DNA from: Stereum hirsutum FP-91666 SS1
Taxonomy: Eukaryota; Basidiomycota; Agaricomycetes; Russulales; Stereaceae
Reading direction: 5' to 3'
Assembly: GCF_000264905.1 (NCBI RefSeq)
Contig: NW_006763136.1
Span: 929,646-993,645, forward strand
DNA length: 64,000 bases
Part shown: piece by piece, positions 1 to 11,552 of the stretch
Layout: each line of letters starts with the position of its first letter
Position numbering within the stretch: position 1 is the stretch's first letter
Program-made: the position numbers and the translations under genes
Notes under the pieces: model-generated
What the model was told of the DNA's origin: nothing
The model's input: the letters and a program-made list of their open reading frames with translations, nothing else
Databases searched by the model: none

Positions 1-2327
1 ACGTACGGACGACCGCATTCTCAACAATGTGGTCGTCAACGCCCTGGGCTCTCTGCAACGTCAATTCAAAACCGTTGCGAGGAAGACGTGTTGTATGTTG
101 ACTATTATGGCAAGTATGGGCGTTGTGCAATTAGGACGGTAAAACAGCGACCCACTGCCTAATTCATCCACAATGTCCTGCCACCAGTGGCAATAGAGCT
201 CCAGTGGTGAGATCACCGGACGCGGCTGCGAGTGGCGGGGCAGGAGTCCCAACACTCACTCATTGTATGAGAATTACGGGCAAAGATGGTGGAAATAAAT
301 TCGAAGTAGCATCGCCGAAGGCAAGAAGAGCAGAAGAGAGCCACATTGGAAAGTTGTTGGAAATTGCCATTCACGGATGCAAAGCAGGGCCCTCATCCGG
401 GGCGGCCCGCAGACCGACAGCTTGGTCACCGTCACAGACGCCGTACGAAGCTAAGAAATAGCGAACCTTTTCCTTGATTTCATCGTCGTCATTATTTCTC
501 GAAAATCCCATGCATCCCAGCTCAGTGTTTTATGCACTCTACAGGGCCGCACATAGGAAGAACACGGGTTTCGCACTTTCATCCAACTTTCACCACGTCT
601 AGTAGAATCAAAGTAGAATCGGGACGCCTGGAGCCTTGGCACATCTTCAAGCTTGAAACTGCTGGTATGGCAGCGAAAAGCTCGAAGATTCACGTATTCA
701 CACAGCGTGCCTAAAGTTGCGAGTCCAACGCGCAAACCGGAGGCATGCTTCGAAACAGGAGGCGAGGATGTGAACAGAGGTAAACAAGGCAAAAATATAT
801 AGTAGACACCTACTAAACTGCATCAGTACGAGCTTGCTCCCTTCTGAGCACTCAAGTTCATGGCGTACATCATAGAGAATAACACCCTCTCCACACCAGC
901 GCCTTCGAGCGTCGGCGCTGTTAAAATCCCTCTCCGCCTTCAGCTTCTGCACGACTGCATTCACTCCTCCATCGCCAGACCCCCGTCGCATGCGCTTGAT
1001 GGACAACCCTGACTCATATTTCTCATTGGAATCTTCCCTGTTCTCAATACGCTTGTGAGATATCGATGCCATGTTCGATCGCGTAGACGCAGGTGAGGAC
1101 CAAGGAGTCAGGACCCGTGGAGTATCTTACACTAGTGGACAACCCTTATTATACCGTCGTGCGGCGGGGCTAGTTATTATGGAACAGGTCCTTTAGTATG
1201 ACGGGAGATGAGGCGAGGCCGGTGGGCGGAGAACTGAGTCGAGAAGAGCGAAGAGTGAGAGCGGCAGAGAATGTATAGTTGTAAAGCGCAGAGGAATTGC
1301 TTACTAGTGTGACGGAAGAGCGTATTCCCAGAGCGAGGTATGATTGGTCTGTAGCAGAGACTAATAGATGAGGATCGTATTCGAAATTCGGTGCCACCCT
1401 TGCCTACTGTAATTCCTCCTGAGTGGAATAGGCCGATGGTTCGAGCATATTTGGCTGAGGAATATTTCGATGGGCGTGCACTTCGTATCGGTCGACGACA
1501 ATGGTGAAGTGTAGGTCGCCAATTTGACGTGCAGTGCGGCATTTCTGGCTCGGTTAGATGACAAGATAGAGAGATGTGGAACTGACTCCCACATTTCCTC
1601 GGAGGTGTCGTGGTCCCTCAAAAACTGAAGACTCTTCGTGATTATCTGAGTTATAAAGCAGAAGGTTTGGTTCGAGGCTGGTGCAGCTAGTTCCTGGGTA
1701 CTAAGTTCGAGATAGAAGCTCGTGAGAGTTTGTAAGTCTGTCCGAGGAGAACAAAGGCCGTCGCGCTCTTAGACGCAACAAGTCTTGAAGGCTAGAAATT
1801 GAACAAAGTCGTCGCCATCCAAAGGTCCATGATCTGTCGCGTTTGACACATATGACAGGTCTGATGTGCTTTCCAGGGTTACGCATTAGGTCAGTAGGCG
1901 GTCTTGTACGCACAGCGGCGGCGGCCAAATAAAGAAACAACTGAACAACTTGAACGGTGCACCGTATCCGCCCACAAGAAACCGGGTGGAGTAAAGAGGC
2001 ATGGTTTGACAGTTACACTGACTTACGGCGACTAGGGAGACAATACAAGCCGTAGACTACTGCTCAAACACGAAGCGGTGGGCAGAGCGAGAAAGATTGC
2101 AGACGAGGCCGCGACGACGGAGGCAAATCCACTTGTTGCGACGCAACAGACCGGAGCGGATCGGTCCGCTAAGGGAAGGACAAGATAAGATTTAGCTGTG
2201 GCACTTCGCCATTGCGGAGAACCATCTCTGCAATTAGGCCACTCGGGGTGTTTCTTGCTGGTACGTGTAGCAAAAATGTTTCTGGTTCCTTCTAATCCTT
2301 ACCATTAATGAGCTCCTGTTATAGATC
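1..2327. other. Region without a confident gene
   Basis: I find no chain of exons here that reads as a recognisable protein on either strand. The + strand is open from near base 5 to about 140 and could be the 3' end of a gene lying to the left, but I do not recognise the peptide. On the - strand, 1072 down to 698 is open for 124 codons with a basic, hydrophilic first half and a hydrophobic second half; it could be a small gene, but it lacks any family signature and has no obvious partner exons. The rest is short open frames on both strands with no shared theme. Some of this should serve as the upstream region of the gene starting at 2328. Confidence 0.5.
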
Positions 2328-3320
2328 ATGACTTCTAACATCCACGTACGCCAGACTGCCTCGTCGTCAGTCCCGAACCCCCGTCGGAAGCCAGTACCGA
2401 AGGCTACGTGTATCTCTGTACCATTCATGTACACTCCCTCAGACGACGGCACCGATGAGAATCTGTTAATATTACTTCATGGACTTGGTGTGTCCTCTTA
2501 CTGAGATGCATTACCGTATCACTTGGCTTGCCGCTCACTGACTTTGGTCTTTCAAGGTGACACGCACACCCCGTTTTCTTCCCTTGGTCGATCACTCAAG
2601 CTTCCCCAGACTGCAACTCTAGCTCTCCGTGCTCCAGAGCAGCAAGTCCTTCACAGTATCTCTCTATGATGGCAGCTAAGATATTTATCACTATCTCATA
2701 GGATTCCTTATCTTTACTCCCCAGCGTACCAATGGTACACTTCTTTCGACCTCCTCGGAGACATCGTCCCTCCTTCTCAACAAAATCCAACTCCAGCGCT
2801 CAAATTACTCCATGATCTCGTATCTCATCTCACTGCACCCATGTCTGGCTCTGCGTCATCGTCCACAACGGTGACAGGATGTGGGTGGCAATTGAACCAG
2901 ATTCATTTATTCGGATTTGCACAGGGCGGCACTGTCTGCGCCGAATTCGCACTCGATGTATGGAAGAAAAGTCTCTCGGTCGCTACTGATTCGCCACCAC
3001 CCGGCACTTTGGGTTCTGTAGTTTCTATCTCCGGACCGTTACTCTCTTACCCAACGCTGTCACGACATTGTCCAACCCCAATTTTGGTCTTCCATCGCCC
3101 TTCACCATCAGAAGAGGCTCTTCCGAAAGACGCTATGACGTCCTTCAAAAAGGGGTTCTCCAGCGTCGCGGTAATCGAGGCAAAGAAGGGAAAGGGAGGG
3201 ATGCCAGGATCGAGAGAGGAATGGGAAGGTATCATGAGGTTCTGGAGCGAGAGACTTGGAAGGCGAATGCCGAGCCAGGATGGTGAGGAGGGGCTGTACG
3301 AGGTTCTTACTGGGACATAG
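2328..3320 (+). CDS. Lysophospholipase/acyl-protein thioesterase-like alpha/beta protein, catalytic triad apparently lost
   Basis: Three exons (2328-2487, 2557-2641, 2702-3320) join in frame to 287 residues. The fold is that of the phospholipase/carboxylesterase family (PF02230): the first strand and oxyanion turn read LLILLHGLGDTHTPFSSLG, followed by ALRAPEQIPYLY and AYQWY, as in family members. Normal members hydrolyse acyl thioesters or lysophospholipids with a Ser-Asp-His triad. Here the nucleophile elbow reads GFAQGG, with Ala155 (codon 2919-2921) in place of Ser; the Asp region reads FHRPSPSEEAL instead of HG-D-xx-VP; and the His region reads GMPGSREEW where GM-H is expected. The protein therefore looks non-catalytic, yet the frame is open with no decay. 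The second intron (2642-2701) starts with GC, and only that junction restores the APEQIPYLY reading. Inference: a conserved pseudoenzyme with a binding or scaffold role. Family assignment is fairly sure; loss of activity is a reading of aligned motifs. Confidence 0.8.
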
Positions 3321-3897
3321 CGGTTGCCAACCAGCAGCCGGTCTCGGTTGCGCGGCGTTTATCCACTGTAAACAGGTATGCGGATTACCCAACCAAACTC
3401 GGCTCCTGTTTAGAACAACTGAGAACAATAATGCAGGCGAACAAATTGTAGCGTTGTCCACCCGTAGTACGTCCTGGCGCCGCATGATCATTCATAGCTT
3501 TGTCGCCAAACTTTACGAACCTCTCGGTCACTTTTACGTTGCCCTTCGAACGAATGCACGAAAATGCAAAGACAAAGACCACAGATATCAGGAGCTGCAG
3601 TTACCTTGGACGGCCGCCACCTGTTGCGGTGTGCATTCGGTCTTGTCGCCGGATTAGGCAAGTCGGGCGTCGTGCGACCCACGCAGCACAATGCCTCTCT
3701 TGTCTATAAAGGGATGACGCTTGTTTACTGGCCACCTATATGGGCATCAACAACGATATTACATAGCCTCTGGCTGTCATACATGCAGGACAATGATTTC
3801 GACTTCGTCGTACCAGCGTCACAACTATATAAGACCACTAGCTTTTCCAAAAGCGCGCTCAAGCATCATCAGCCCTCCCTTCCTCCTTGTGCGGAAG
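3321..3897. other. Intergenic region
   Basis: Several overlapping short open frames are present on both strands, none resembling a protein I know. The right-hand part should be the promoter of the gene at 3898; TATA-like strings occur near 3705 and at 3826-3832. Confidence 0.5.
3826..3832 (+). promoter_or_regulatory. TATA-like element upstream of the bHLH-like gene
   Basis: TATATAA lies 66 bases before the predicted ATG at 3898, a plausible distance for a core promoter in a fungus with short 5' leaders. No transcript evidence is available. Confidence 0.4.
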
Positions 3898-5372
3898 ATG
3901 ACCACCTTACCACCTCCTAGTACTCCTTCAAAAGATACAGCTCAGCTCACCGTAAAAGATGATACTCACAGCCGCAGGATGAGTGTCGAGTCTCTCATGT
4001 TTGTGACTCTTTTAAGTTCTCATGCACCACACTACATCCTGACTTGCATCTCTCGTTTTGTATAGCCACCATACACCCGATCCAAGCATTGCACATAGTA
4101 AAGCTTCATCTGGAGCAACATCTGATACAGATGTCAGTGCACCTCTCCCTACGTCTGGTGTGGTCGGTTCGCCACAGGACAAAACGAAACCCAAACCGAA
4201 ACCATCCCGCTCTCGATCTCGCTCGTACGCGAACTCTCCCAAGTAAATTCCCCTTTTACCGGCTGCCGACTAGTGGATTACATGGTATACTAACTATTCC
4301 AACCAATAGGTTTCGCATGAGTCCATATATAGCAATGTCGTCAGTATGGATTTTACTCTCTAATGATCTTCCAAATGAGCTTGCGTTAGCTTCATGATGC
4401 TGATTTCAAAACTGACAGATTGGGCACACAGTTTGAGCACTATCAAACCGAGCAGTCGATCAGCACCGATATCAGTAGGCCGTCTACGCCGTCTACACCC
4501 ACTTCCAGGTCACAAGTAGTCTTGGACTCGAACTCGACTTCTTCCCGTCGGGCCCTCCATACTCGTGCCGTTTCAGACCCTGGCCCATGCATGGAAGAGC
4601 TTCCTCCATCTCCGACTTGCTCGAATCCCAGCGAGAGCAGGCCTGCACCATCGGCATCAAGCACCTCAGCGACCACGTTACTGCCGGAGACAAACGCTCA
4701 AGGGAAGCGTAAGGCCGTCTCGGATGATGGTTACGAGAGTAGCTCGCCTGCTAAGCAACTGAAGATACACCCGAAGCTAGACCCCAGCGGACCCTACGCC
4801 ACCAAGCGGCAACGTGACAAGGAATACCAGCAGGATCGAAGAGGAACCGCAACAAAGCTGATGCAGAACCTTTGCGAGATGTGTGGCGTCACACATGGGA
4901 CGACAGTCGAGAAAACGGCTTCGAGTGAGTGGTTCTACAACAATCTTACCAACGATTACTGCTGATGGTTGTATGTTATTGGCTACGCCTGTTAGTTATC
5001 AACTATGTGAATCGGCTGCAGGACGAGCTCGCCGAGAAAGAGGCAGAGGCGCAGGCATTTCCGGAACTGCATCAAACCATCAGGGACCTAGAGGTCGAGA
5101 TCAAGGCCTCAAAGGACATGGCGTACAGAATGAGCGCGAGCGTTCATAACAAGATAACCGATGCGGTCAGAGAACGCGATAGATATTGGCAGGACCTTGT
5201 TGAACAAAGAGACCACGAAATACGGAGACTAAAAGGAGAGGTAATGGGTGTGCGCGCCTCTTGGGAGCGTGTTGTGGGGGAGAAGAATGAAGAGGTTGAA
5301 GAGCTGAGGGGGTCGATGGAGAAGGCAGAGTCCTTGTTATACATCGCCCTTCGAAAACCCTCATCGGCATGA
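3898..5372 (+). CDS. Basic helix-loop-helix-like coiled-coil protein, putative transcription factor
   Basis: Five exons (3898-3989, 4066-4242, 4310-4343, 4432-4924, 4996-5372) sum to exactly 390 codons plus stop, which supports the joins. Residues 1 to about 210 are Ser/Thr/Pro-rich with Arg-Ser runs. Near residues 235-290 comes a basic stretch (ATKRQRDKEYQQDRRG), an amphipathic helix (TATKLMQNLCEMCG), a short loop, and a second helix (EKTASIINYVNRLQDEL). That order matches a bHLH domain, with Asp where the DNA-contacting Glu before Arg-Arg usually sits. A heptad-rich helix continues to near the C-terminus, as in bHLH-zipper proteins. The second helix only appears after removing the intron 4925-4995, so it is easily missed. 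Function as a DNA-binding regulator is inferred from the fold; a basic coiled-coil protein without DNA binding is the alternative. Confidence 0.5.
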
Positions 5373-5488
5373 ACGGACAGTATGTCTTTCATCGTATATA
5401 TCTTATCATACTGCATTGGAAATCCCTCTTGTATAATTCATCTCGCCCTAGTACCAACTTTACGCAGTTAGACTATTACATATATATC

Positions 5489-5504
5489 AGGCCTGATCAG
5501 GCCT
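5489..5504. repeat. 16-bp perfect palindrome over the carboxylesterase stop codon
   Basis: AGGCCTGATCAGGCCT reads identically on both strands and contains the TGA stop (5497-5499, minus strand) of the carboxylesterase. It could form a small hairpin at the end of that message or be a binding site; it may also be chance. Confidence 0.5.
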
Positions 5505-7791
5505 GCTCTTCCCCTACTTTGCTAGCAATGAACTCGCATCTTCCAGTCTCAGTCTTTCCTTCGACCTCGCTCGTGCTCCCACTCATAAATGCAGTCCCGT
5601 CACTCGCCAGGTCTAGACCCTGTGTCAGGATTATTCTCTGCCTGTCACTTGCTGAGTATTCAGACCACTCGGGCGATCTTGAAAGCTTGAACGCGTTCGG
5701 ATCTCCCGAGCGCACGAAGGAAAGCCAATACGCAATGAGCTCGGAGGCGAAGGCTTTTTCGGTGCTGTTTTGGGCGGTGAAGGTCGTGGTTCCGTTGAAA
5801 CTATCAGAATAACAGAAGTGATTATTTATGACGTTCTTTCTGCCGAAAACGATGAGTCCGTACGTACCCAGTATTCGTGCCCAAAAACATCATCCAATTC
5901 TCAGCAGCGTGTGATACAAGAGAAGTGTCGGAGTTTGTGGGGTTAGCCGTGTTGTAGCGATACGTGAACGTCTTGTTCGTGAACTTGGAGGAGGCGGACC
6001 CTATGATTGTTCTCTGGAAGACACATAATGAAATGTTACGCTGGTAATCTATGTATGCATTCAAGAGGTCAGATAAGAAGACTTACTGCACAGCGTAATT
6101 CGGCATCTCCAGTTGCAGTTTGGAATCTGAGGTCCTCGTTGGGAAATGCAGACGATGGATATTCTTGGAGGAATCCAGATAGTGTGGCGTTGGAAAGCGA
6201 GGGGAAGTATGTATCCAAAGCGGAGGTGATGTTTGTACCACCCGATAAAGTCTCATTTGTAGTGGCCCTGAGTGATCGATTAGACTTTGGTGGCAAAGAT
6301 AGGCTGAGCAACATAACGTCGAGAAGCCTACCCGACAATGAGAGGAACATGTCTGAAATTTCCTTGGTCTAGAAGCCGAGTGGGATAATCCGTGAGGAGA
6401 GTGCCATCGACAACAGGATGGCAAGCGTCATAATGGCCAGTACTGTCAAGTCATATTGATTGAGCAAACGAAAAAAATGCGAAGCGATAAAAGTGCTTAC
6501 AAGTTCGACGAAGTAGAATTATCCTGAGCTCGAGCCAAAGCACTCACGCTCGCGTTCCTTAGACAGGTCATCTGCGACGCGAGATCACCAGTGCCACATC
6601 CTGCGCTACTAGCAAAGAACTCGAACAGAGGCTGAATACAGTGGCAATCGTCAGTTTCCTACAATACATTGCAAGTTCGAATCGGGCAGTACTTGTTGCT
6701 GTTTCGGTGTAGGCAAAGGCGTCCTGTACACACTCTGTGCGATGGCTTGCGCGAAAAGCGCACCCTCGCCACCCTCGCTCACACTCGTTTCTGCCACCAG
6801 ATGCAACTCCACACTTGAGCCTCCCGCACTTTCTCCGTTAATCGTGACTTTGTCCGGGTCGCCGCCGAAGAAAGTGATATACGACTTGATCCACCTGAGG
6901 GCAGTAATCTGATCCAGGAAACCAGCGTTCAAGTCGCCGAGTGAGGTTTCAGAACGCACCGAGTGGAAGTCGGCCGCTAGTGAGGTGAACGATGGGTGCG
7001 AAAGGAAACCGAACGCATCCAGGCGGTAATAAATGGAGACAATGACCACGTTCGGGGACTGTTGAATCCAGTGGTCGAATGGCCAGTTGGCGGGATTGCC
7101 GTAAACGTAGCCTATGTGGTCTATAGTCAGGATGTAGATTGAGTTATATATGTTCAGTATTACCGACCTCCCTAGAAGCGAAAATTATTACTCTCTTATG
7201 TGGAATATGTGAAACAGTTAGTTACCCCGTGGATGTACACCAAAACTGGCACTGTGTTCAAGTACGCAGGGTAACGTTAGTCCATGACGACTCGTTGAAG
7301 CGTAACATCCGCTACAGACATTTAGACATGTTGGTAACATTCGCTGGCGTGTAGATATTGACCTTCAAACAGTCTTCGCTCCCTGCGCCTCCAGCATCTC
7401 CGGCTGATTCGTGGCGCAAGGCGTCACAAGAGTAATACATGGATTCTCAGCTAGTTCTCCTGAAAAAGTAGGCAAAAAACATACAGCCGGTGGTTCCCTG
7501 GACACATGGCTCGGGATATGTAGTGACGTTGAAAATTTGGTTTGTGCTTGAATTCGTGTCGAGTGCAACTGGTGCCCTAAAGCGAAGATCGTACAACGGA
7601 GGTGTAGCGTAGGGCACACCGAGGAACCTCAAAGAAAGTGGATACGTGTCGGATATGGACGCAAGAAATGAGCCATACGGAAGAGTTGCGGTCGTAGCGT
7701 TAATTCCACCAATGAAGTCTGATCCAGAATTAATTGCGAGAGAAGGTGACAAGAGGGCGAGGACTGGGAGGACGAGCTGATAGAGAGACAT
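5497..7791 (-). CDS. Secreted type-B carboxylesterase/lipase
   Basis: The ATG at 7791 opens a signal peptide (MSLYQLVLPVLALLSPSLA). In order I read the family motifs RFLGVPYATPP, GSEDCLKVNIYTP, LPVLVYIHGGGYVYGN (oxyanion hole), IVSIYYRLDAFGFLS, the nucleophile elbow GESAGG (Ser in 6790-6850), and a His-bearing SHAAENW near 5900. About nine exons join in frame; small gaps between motifs are all bridged by GT-AG introns, for example 7220 down to about 7110 between IHGG and GYVYG. The first junction is only resolved by an acceptor just before SGDAGGAGSED, so that splice is less certain. N-glycosylation sequons are frequent, fitting a secreted protein. Such enzymes hydrolyse carboxylic esters, including glycerides and sterol esters; the substrate cannot be told from sequence. 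The roughly 580-residue length is normal for the family, and the gene looks intact. Confidence 0.88.
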
Positions 7792-8736
7792 AATGCTCCT
7801 AGTGGCCAATTGGCGGAAGCCCTCCGGGGAGACAGTCGCCCATAACGTCGAGAACGCCTCACTATATATTCGGAGGTCAAAGAAGCCTTCTGGGGTTAAA
7901 GATCATGAGGACTCCATCACCGTGACTGAGGACGAGAAGGGGGCCGACGAACCGTCATAAGAGATATTCTGAAGAATGCTTCTCCGGGTAGGTTCACTGA
8001 AGAGCATGGGGCAAGGTTGTCTTGTCTAATGATAGAGGTCAGCAGAGCACGGTGCACCCCTGCACAAAGAAAAGCGAGATGTACAACTGTTCCCCGACTG
8101 AAATCAGGTGACGATGCCTGGTGAACAGTCATCGTCGTGTTCAAGCGAAAAAGGCCCGGCGGATAAAGAGATTGTGAGGTTTCAAATCCCGAAATACGCT
8201 CGCAAAATGTATAGTTCAAATTGAACAACTTCCCGACAATTTTGAGATCCTGCAGGGCATAAAGGAAACTGTTCAAGAAAGTGGCCGGTTCTTCCCGAGC
8301 CGTATCATAAGGTCTCGCACACTCTACTGTTGCGGCGGTGCGCACTGTAGTAGCACTAATCGCCCCAGACGTGAAGAGGAACAACCTGTAGAAAATGGGT
8401 CGAGGGGAACTCACCGGATCCTTGAGGAAAACGGCGGCCAAAGCCGTCATAAGGGTGTATACGATGCAGTTCATCGAGACCGTATCCATCCCGATATCCA
8501 ATTGAGGCTCATCCCCTTTCCCAGTTTATCAGTTCTGTCTACTGCCATTTTATGCCCATGGAGGTTTTTCGTGGACAGTACTGGGAAAGGATGTTCATCT
8601 TCACCGTCTCAACCTGGTGCCCATGACGGACTTTTTTCAGGGTCCCTCCTCTACTTCGAAGATACAGAAAGAGTACATACAACATTGGTGCGTTCCTATA
8701 TCCCATTAGCACTTCGTCTTCAAAGACATTGAGCAA
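7792..8736 (-). other. Unassigned region with a long minus-strand open frame (8501-7917)
   Basis: A 194-codon frame runs on the minus strand from 8501 to 7917. It begins with a hydrophobic stretch (MNCIVYTLMTALAAVFL) that is followed by a good intron donor, and internal acceptor-like sites exist, so a small spliced membrane or secreted protein is possible. I do not recognise the sequence. It sits between the carboxylesterase start and the DUF1308 stop, both on the same strand. No plus-strand alternative looks better. Confidence 0.25.
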
Positions 8737-11552
8737 TCACGGAGTGTAATCGCTCCTCATCCCTTCCGCCAAACTCCTAGGATCAACAGTCCATATCGCC
8801 GCCCTCCCAACCACCGCCCCCTTCTGGTATCCCTCGCTGCCCGCAACATCTTTCTCCGTTCTGTTGACTGAGGCATTCTCTTCGCCTGCGCCACCCATCC
8901 AGTCTCCACCGGGGACCACACCCGACCTGCCCTTCATCTCCCTAATCATAGCCCTCACACTTGCCTTGTTTGCCGTAATAGTCGTCCACCCATACCCTTC
9001 GTCGCTGACAGCACCCCAGAGCATACTCAGCACTGTATGAGCAGTGAGTTTAGGGTTGGCTTTCATAACCGACGCGCGTTGTATTTCGTCTCCACCGAGT
9101 CCATTTTCATCTCCGGGATCGACATCTCCTGGAGCTGTGGTGGGAGTAGTGAGAGCCGAGGTGCTTGTTTCGACGGTGGGCGTCGAGAGTCCGGAGTCGG
9201 AGACGAAGGGCCGAGGTAGTGTTTTAGGATGAGGAGCCGTCTGTTCAGCCAGTAGCGACCTGCACGTTTTCTCCAATGCACGGAAAAAGGGCGCCCTTCC
9301 GTCTACTGACTCTGTGGACTGAAGTTTAGACTCAGCTGGATTGGATACGGGGAAGACGTGTATTGGGTACAGAGGAATGTAGTTCCGAGGGTAGCGCGAG
9401 TCTTGCCAATACACTTCTTCAGCGTCACAGCCGGATAAAGATGACGGCGATGACGACGAGTCAAACAGGGCATGAGCCCTCCTCTTCTCCTTTAGTCCTC
9501 CTATCTTGGATACGATGCGTAAAAAACGGTCCCTTGCCTCTGGCGTCGTCCAGAATGCTACATCCAAATGCGCTTCATTCTCCTCGGTGGAACAAGAGCT
9601 CGGAGGAGACGACGTAGCAACGAAAGGATCGCTCAGCCGATCTTTCATCTCCTCCAACAACCCCTTCTTCATCTCCTGCTTTAATTGCTCCGCGAGCGCC
9701 CTCAAATGCTTCCAGTTTCCTCCATTCGCATCCGCCTCATTTTCGCTCTCGCCCTCTCCATCATCTCCATCTATTCTGGCGCCGTTTCCAGAAGGAGACG
9801 GAGAGGCGACGCGTTCCTTATTCTTCGGCTTGTCTGCATGAATCTTTGCCCTAAGCCTCGATTTCTTCCACTCCAGGTACGTCTTGGAGGGTACGAATCG
9901 CTCTTCTGCTTCTGCCTCGGTCAAAGGTAGCGGTGCATGCGTTAGGTCTGAGACCAATGCGATAAGCACCGATAAATCGAGGTTGATCTGGCGAGTTGGT
10001 TTGAACACCTTCGGGATGCGCGATGGACGTGTGGCGTGCGTGGACGGAGCTAGTGAGAGGGGTGAAGGCCGTTGACCGAGCTGAACTTCGATGCCCATCT
10101 CCTCCAGCATACGTATCGTGAGTGCTATTCGAGGATCATTATCCCTCGGTTCAGGCGAATTCGGGTCTAGTCTCGTCAAGCGGAAGATGACCTTTGGCCG
10201 TGAAAAAGAAGAGCCTGCATTGAGATTTGAAGATGCGCCAGATGTGAATGGCAGTGGATTCTGTGTGGCAGCAGCGAGTAAAGCACGGGCTTGACGAAGG
10301 ATGGAGTTGTCAAACTCTTTTTGTGCGAGGCTGGGACGGGCGCCTGGGTCGGAAACGTCAGAGTCGGATTCGGAGTCGGTGAAGTAGGAGTCGATTTCTC
10401 GGAATTCGGTGAGGAGGCGGGCGTTTTTGGTCCTGTAACGCGATGTCAGGCGATTAGCTCAGACGGTGGGATGTACGGCGATCAAAGCGGTGAAGAAGGT
10501 ACCCACGTATTTACACGAATCCAAGTCCTTCCATTATCCGCCACAACATCGATCTTTACTGGCACCTGCTTGCCCGTACTCGAACTTGGATCGAATAGCG
10601 AAGGCTTGTCAAGGTTTTGAGCACGGTGATGGAAATTCTTCGCAATAGCGATGGCGGGCGGTGGTGCAAGTAAGAGTTCCTGCCACACTGAGATGAGGTA
10701 GAGCGCATTCGTGGATAGTGGAGGTCTAGAATCGGATTTGGGGTCGGTGAGGAACTACTGGGTGGGAGGCGAGTGTGAGCATGAATAAGGCTCATATATT
10801 GGTGAAAACTTAGAGCTTTTTACGAAAACTCATTGACTGATTGGACAGATCTTCCGCCAACGCGTTCCAAGTGAACTCGAAACCTATAAGGTCTATTGGG
10901 CCGTATCTGCAGCTGAATTTTTGACCTCGAAAAAGCCAAATGGGACGCGACGGATCCTCCGATCATCCTCATGAAGTAGTGTTAAACACTGGTAGACACG
11001 GTCTATTAAGCGGTGATCGTGTAGCACGATGAATATGGCCCATATCACTCGATGGAACCACCCGTTTTTATGGGAAAAGCACAGCGATGAAGTGTCTAAC
11101 CTGCCTTAAAAGACAAATATGGCACCTTTGCTCAGGTGCACACGGTTTCGTAGTTCACCATGCGCCCGATGCACCAAGGGGCGCCAACTGTGGTGTTCGT
11201 TCTGATTTGTCTCTCTCAAAGCATATCGCCCGTTTGTATTCATGAAAGTACCGCCACGAAAGAGTAAAACGAAGCATTGTATGCAGATACGTTCCCATGG
11301 ATCCCATACTCGAAAGCAATGAATAACGTAGAAAACACACACCTTTTCCATCACATCAAGATCCCGTTCTACAGCCTCAAAGAATGCACGATGACCGGGT
11401 AAATTGTCCCGATGGCTAGGTGTACTATCAACAAATGAGTCGATGAGCGGGGGTTTGGGGATATCCGGTTCCCATGAAAGCATCGAGTCGTATGTGTGCT
11501 GTAATTCCTGGAATTGACGCCGCAGGTCGGCGTGGACGTCGGGGGCGGCCAT
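8737..11552 (-). CDS. DUF1308 (UPF0415 / C7orf25-like) protein with PIN-like C-terminal domain
   Basis: Three exons, 11552-11343, 10754-10507 and 10432-8737, sum to exactly 717 codons plus stop. The N-terminal part has the family pattern: MAAPDVHADLRRQFQEL, LIDSFVDSTPS, then across the intron FLTDPKSDSRPPLSTNALY. The middle reads KIDVVADNGRTWIRVNT followed by NARLLTEFREIDSYFTD. The C-terminal domain has INLDLSVLIALVSDLTHA, WTTITANKASVRAMIREMKG and AAIWTVDPRSLAEGM, which match the PIN-fold-like half of vertebrate C7orf25. Low-complexity acidic and Pro/Thr inserts lie between these blocks. The molecular role of the family is unknown to me. The first intron (10755-11342) is 588 bp, roughly ten times the local norm. 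The gene is divergent from QCR8 with 288 bp between start codons. Confidence 0.85.

Noticed and set aside
1177..1621. Three overlapping minus-strand frames as a gene
   Set aside because: All three reading frames are open to a similar degree, which is base-composition noise, and none looks like a protein family.
11343..11552. Separate small gene of 70 residues upstream of the DUF1308 protein
   Set aside because: Its text is the expected N-terminus of the DUF1308 family, it ends at a GT donor in phase 0, and the exon at 10754 starts in phase 0 with the expected continuation.
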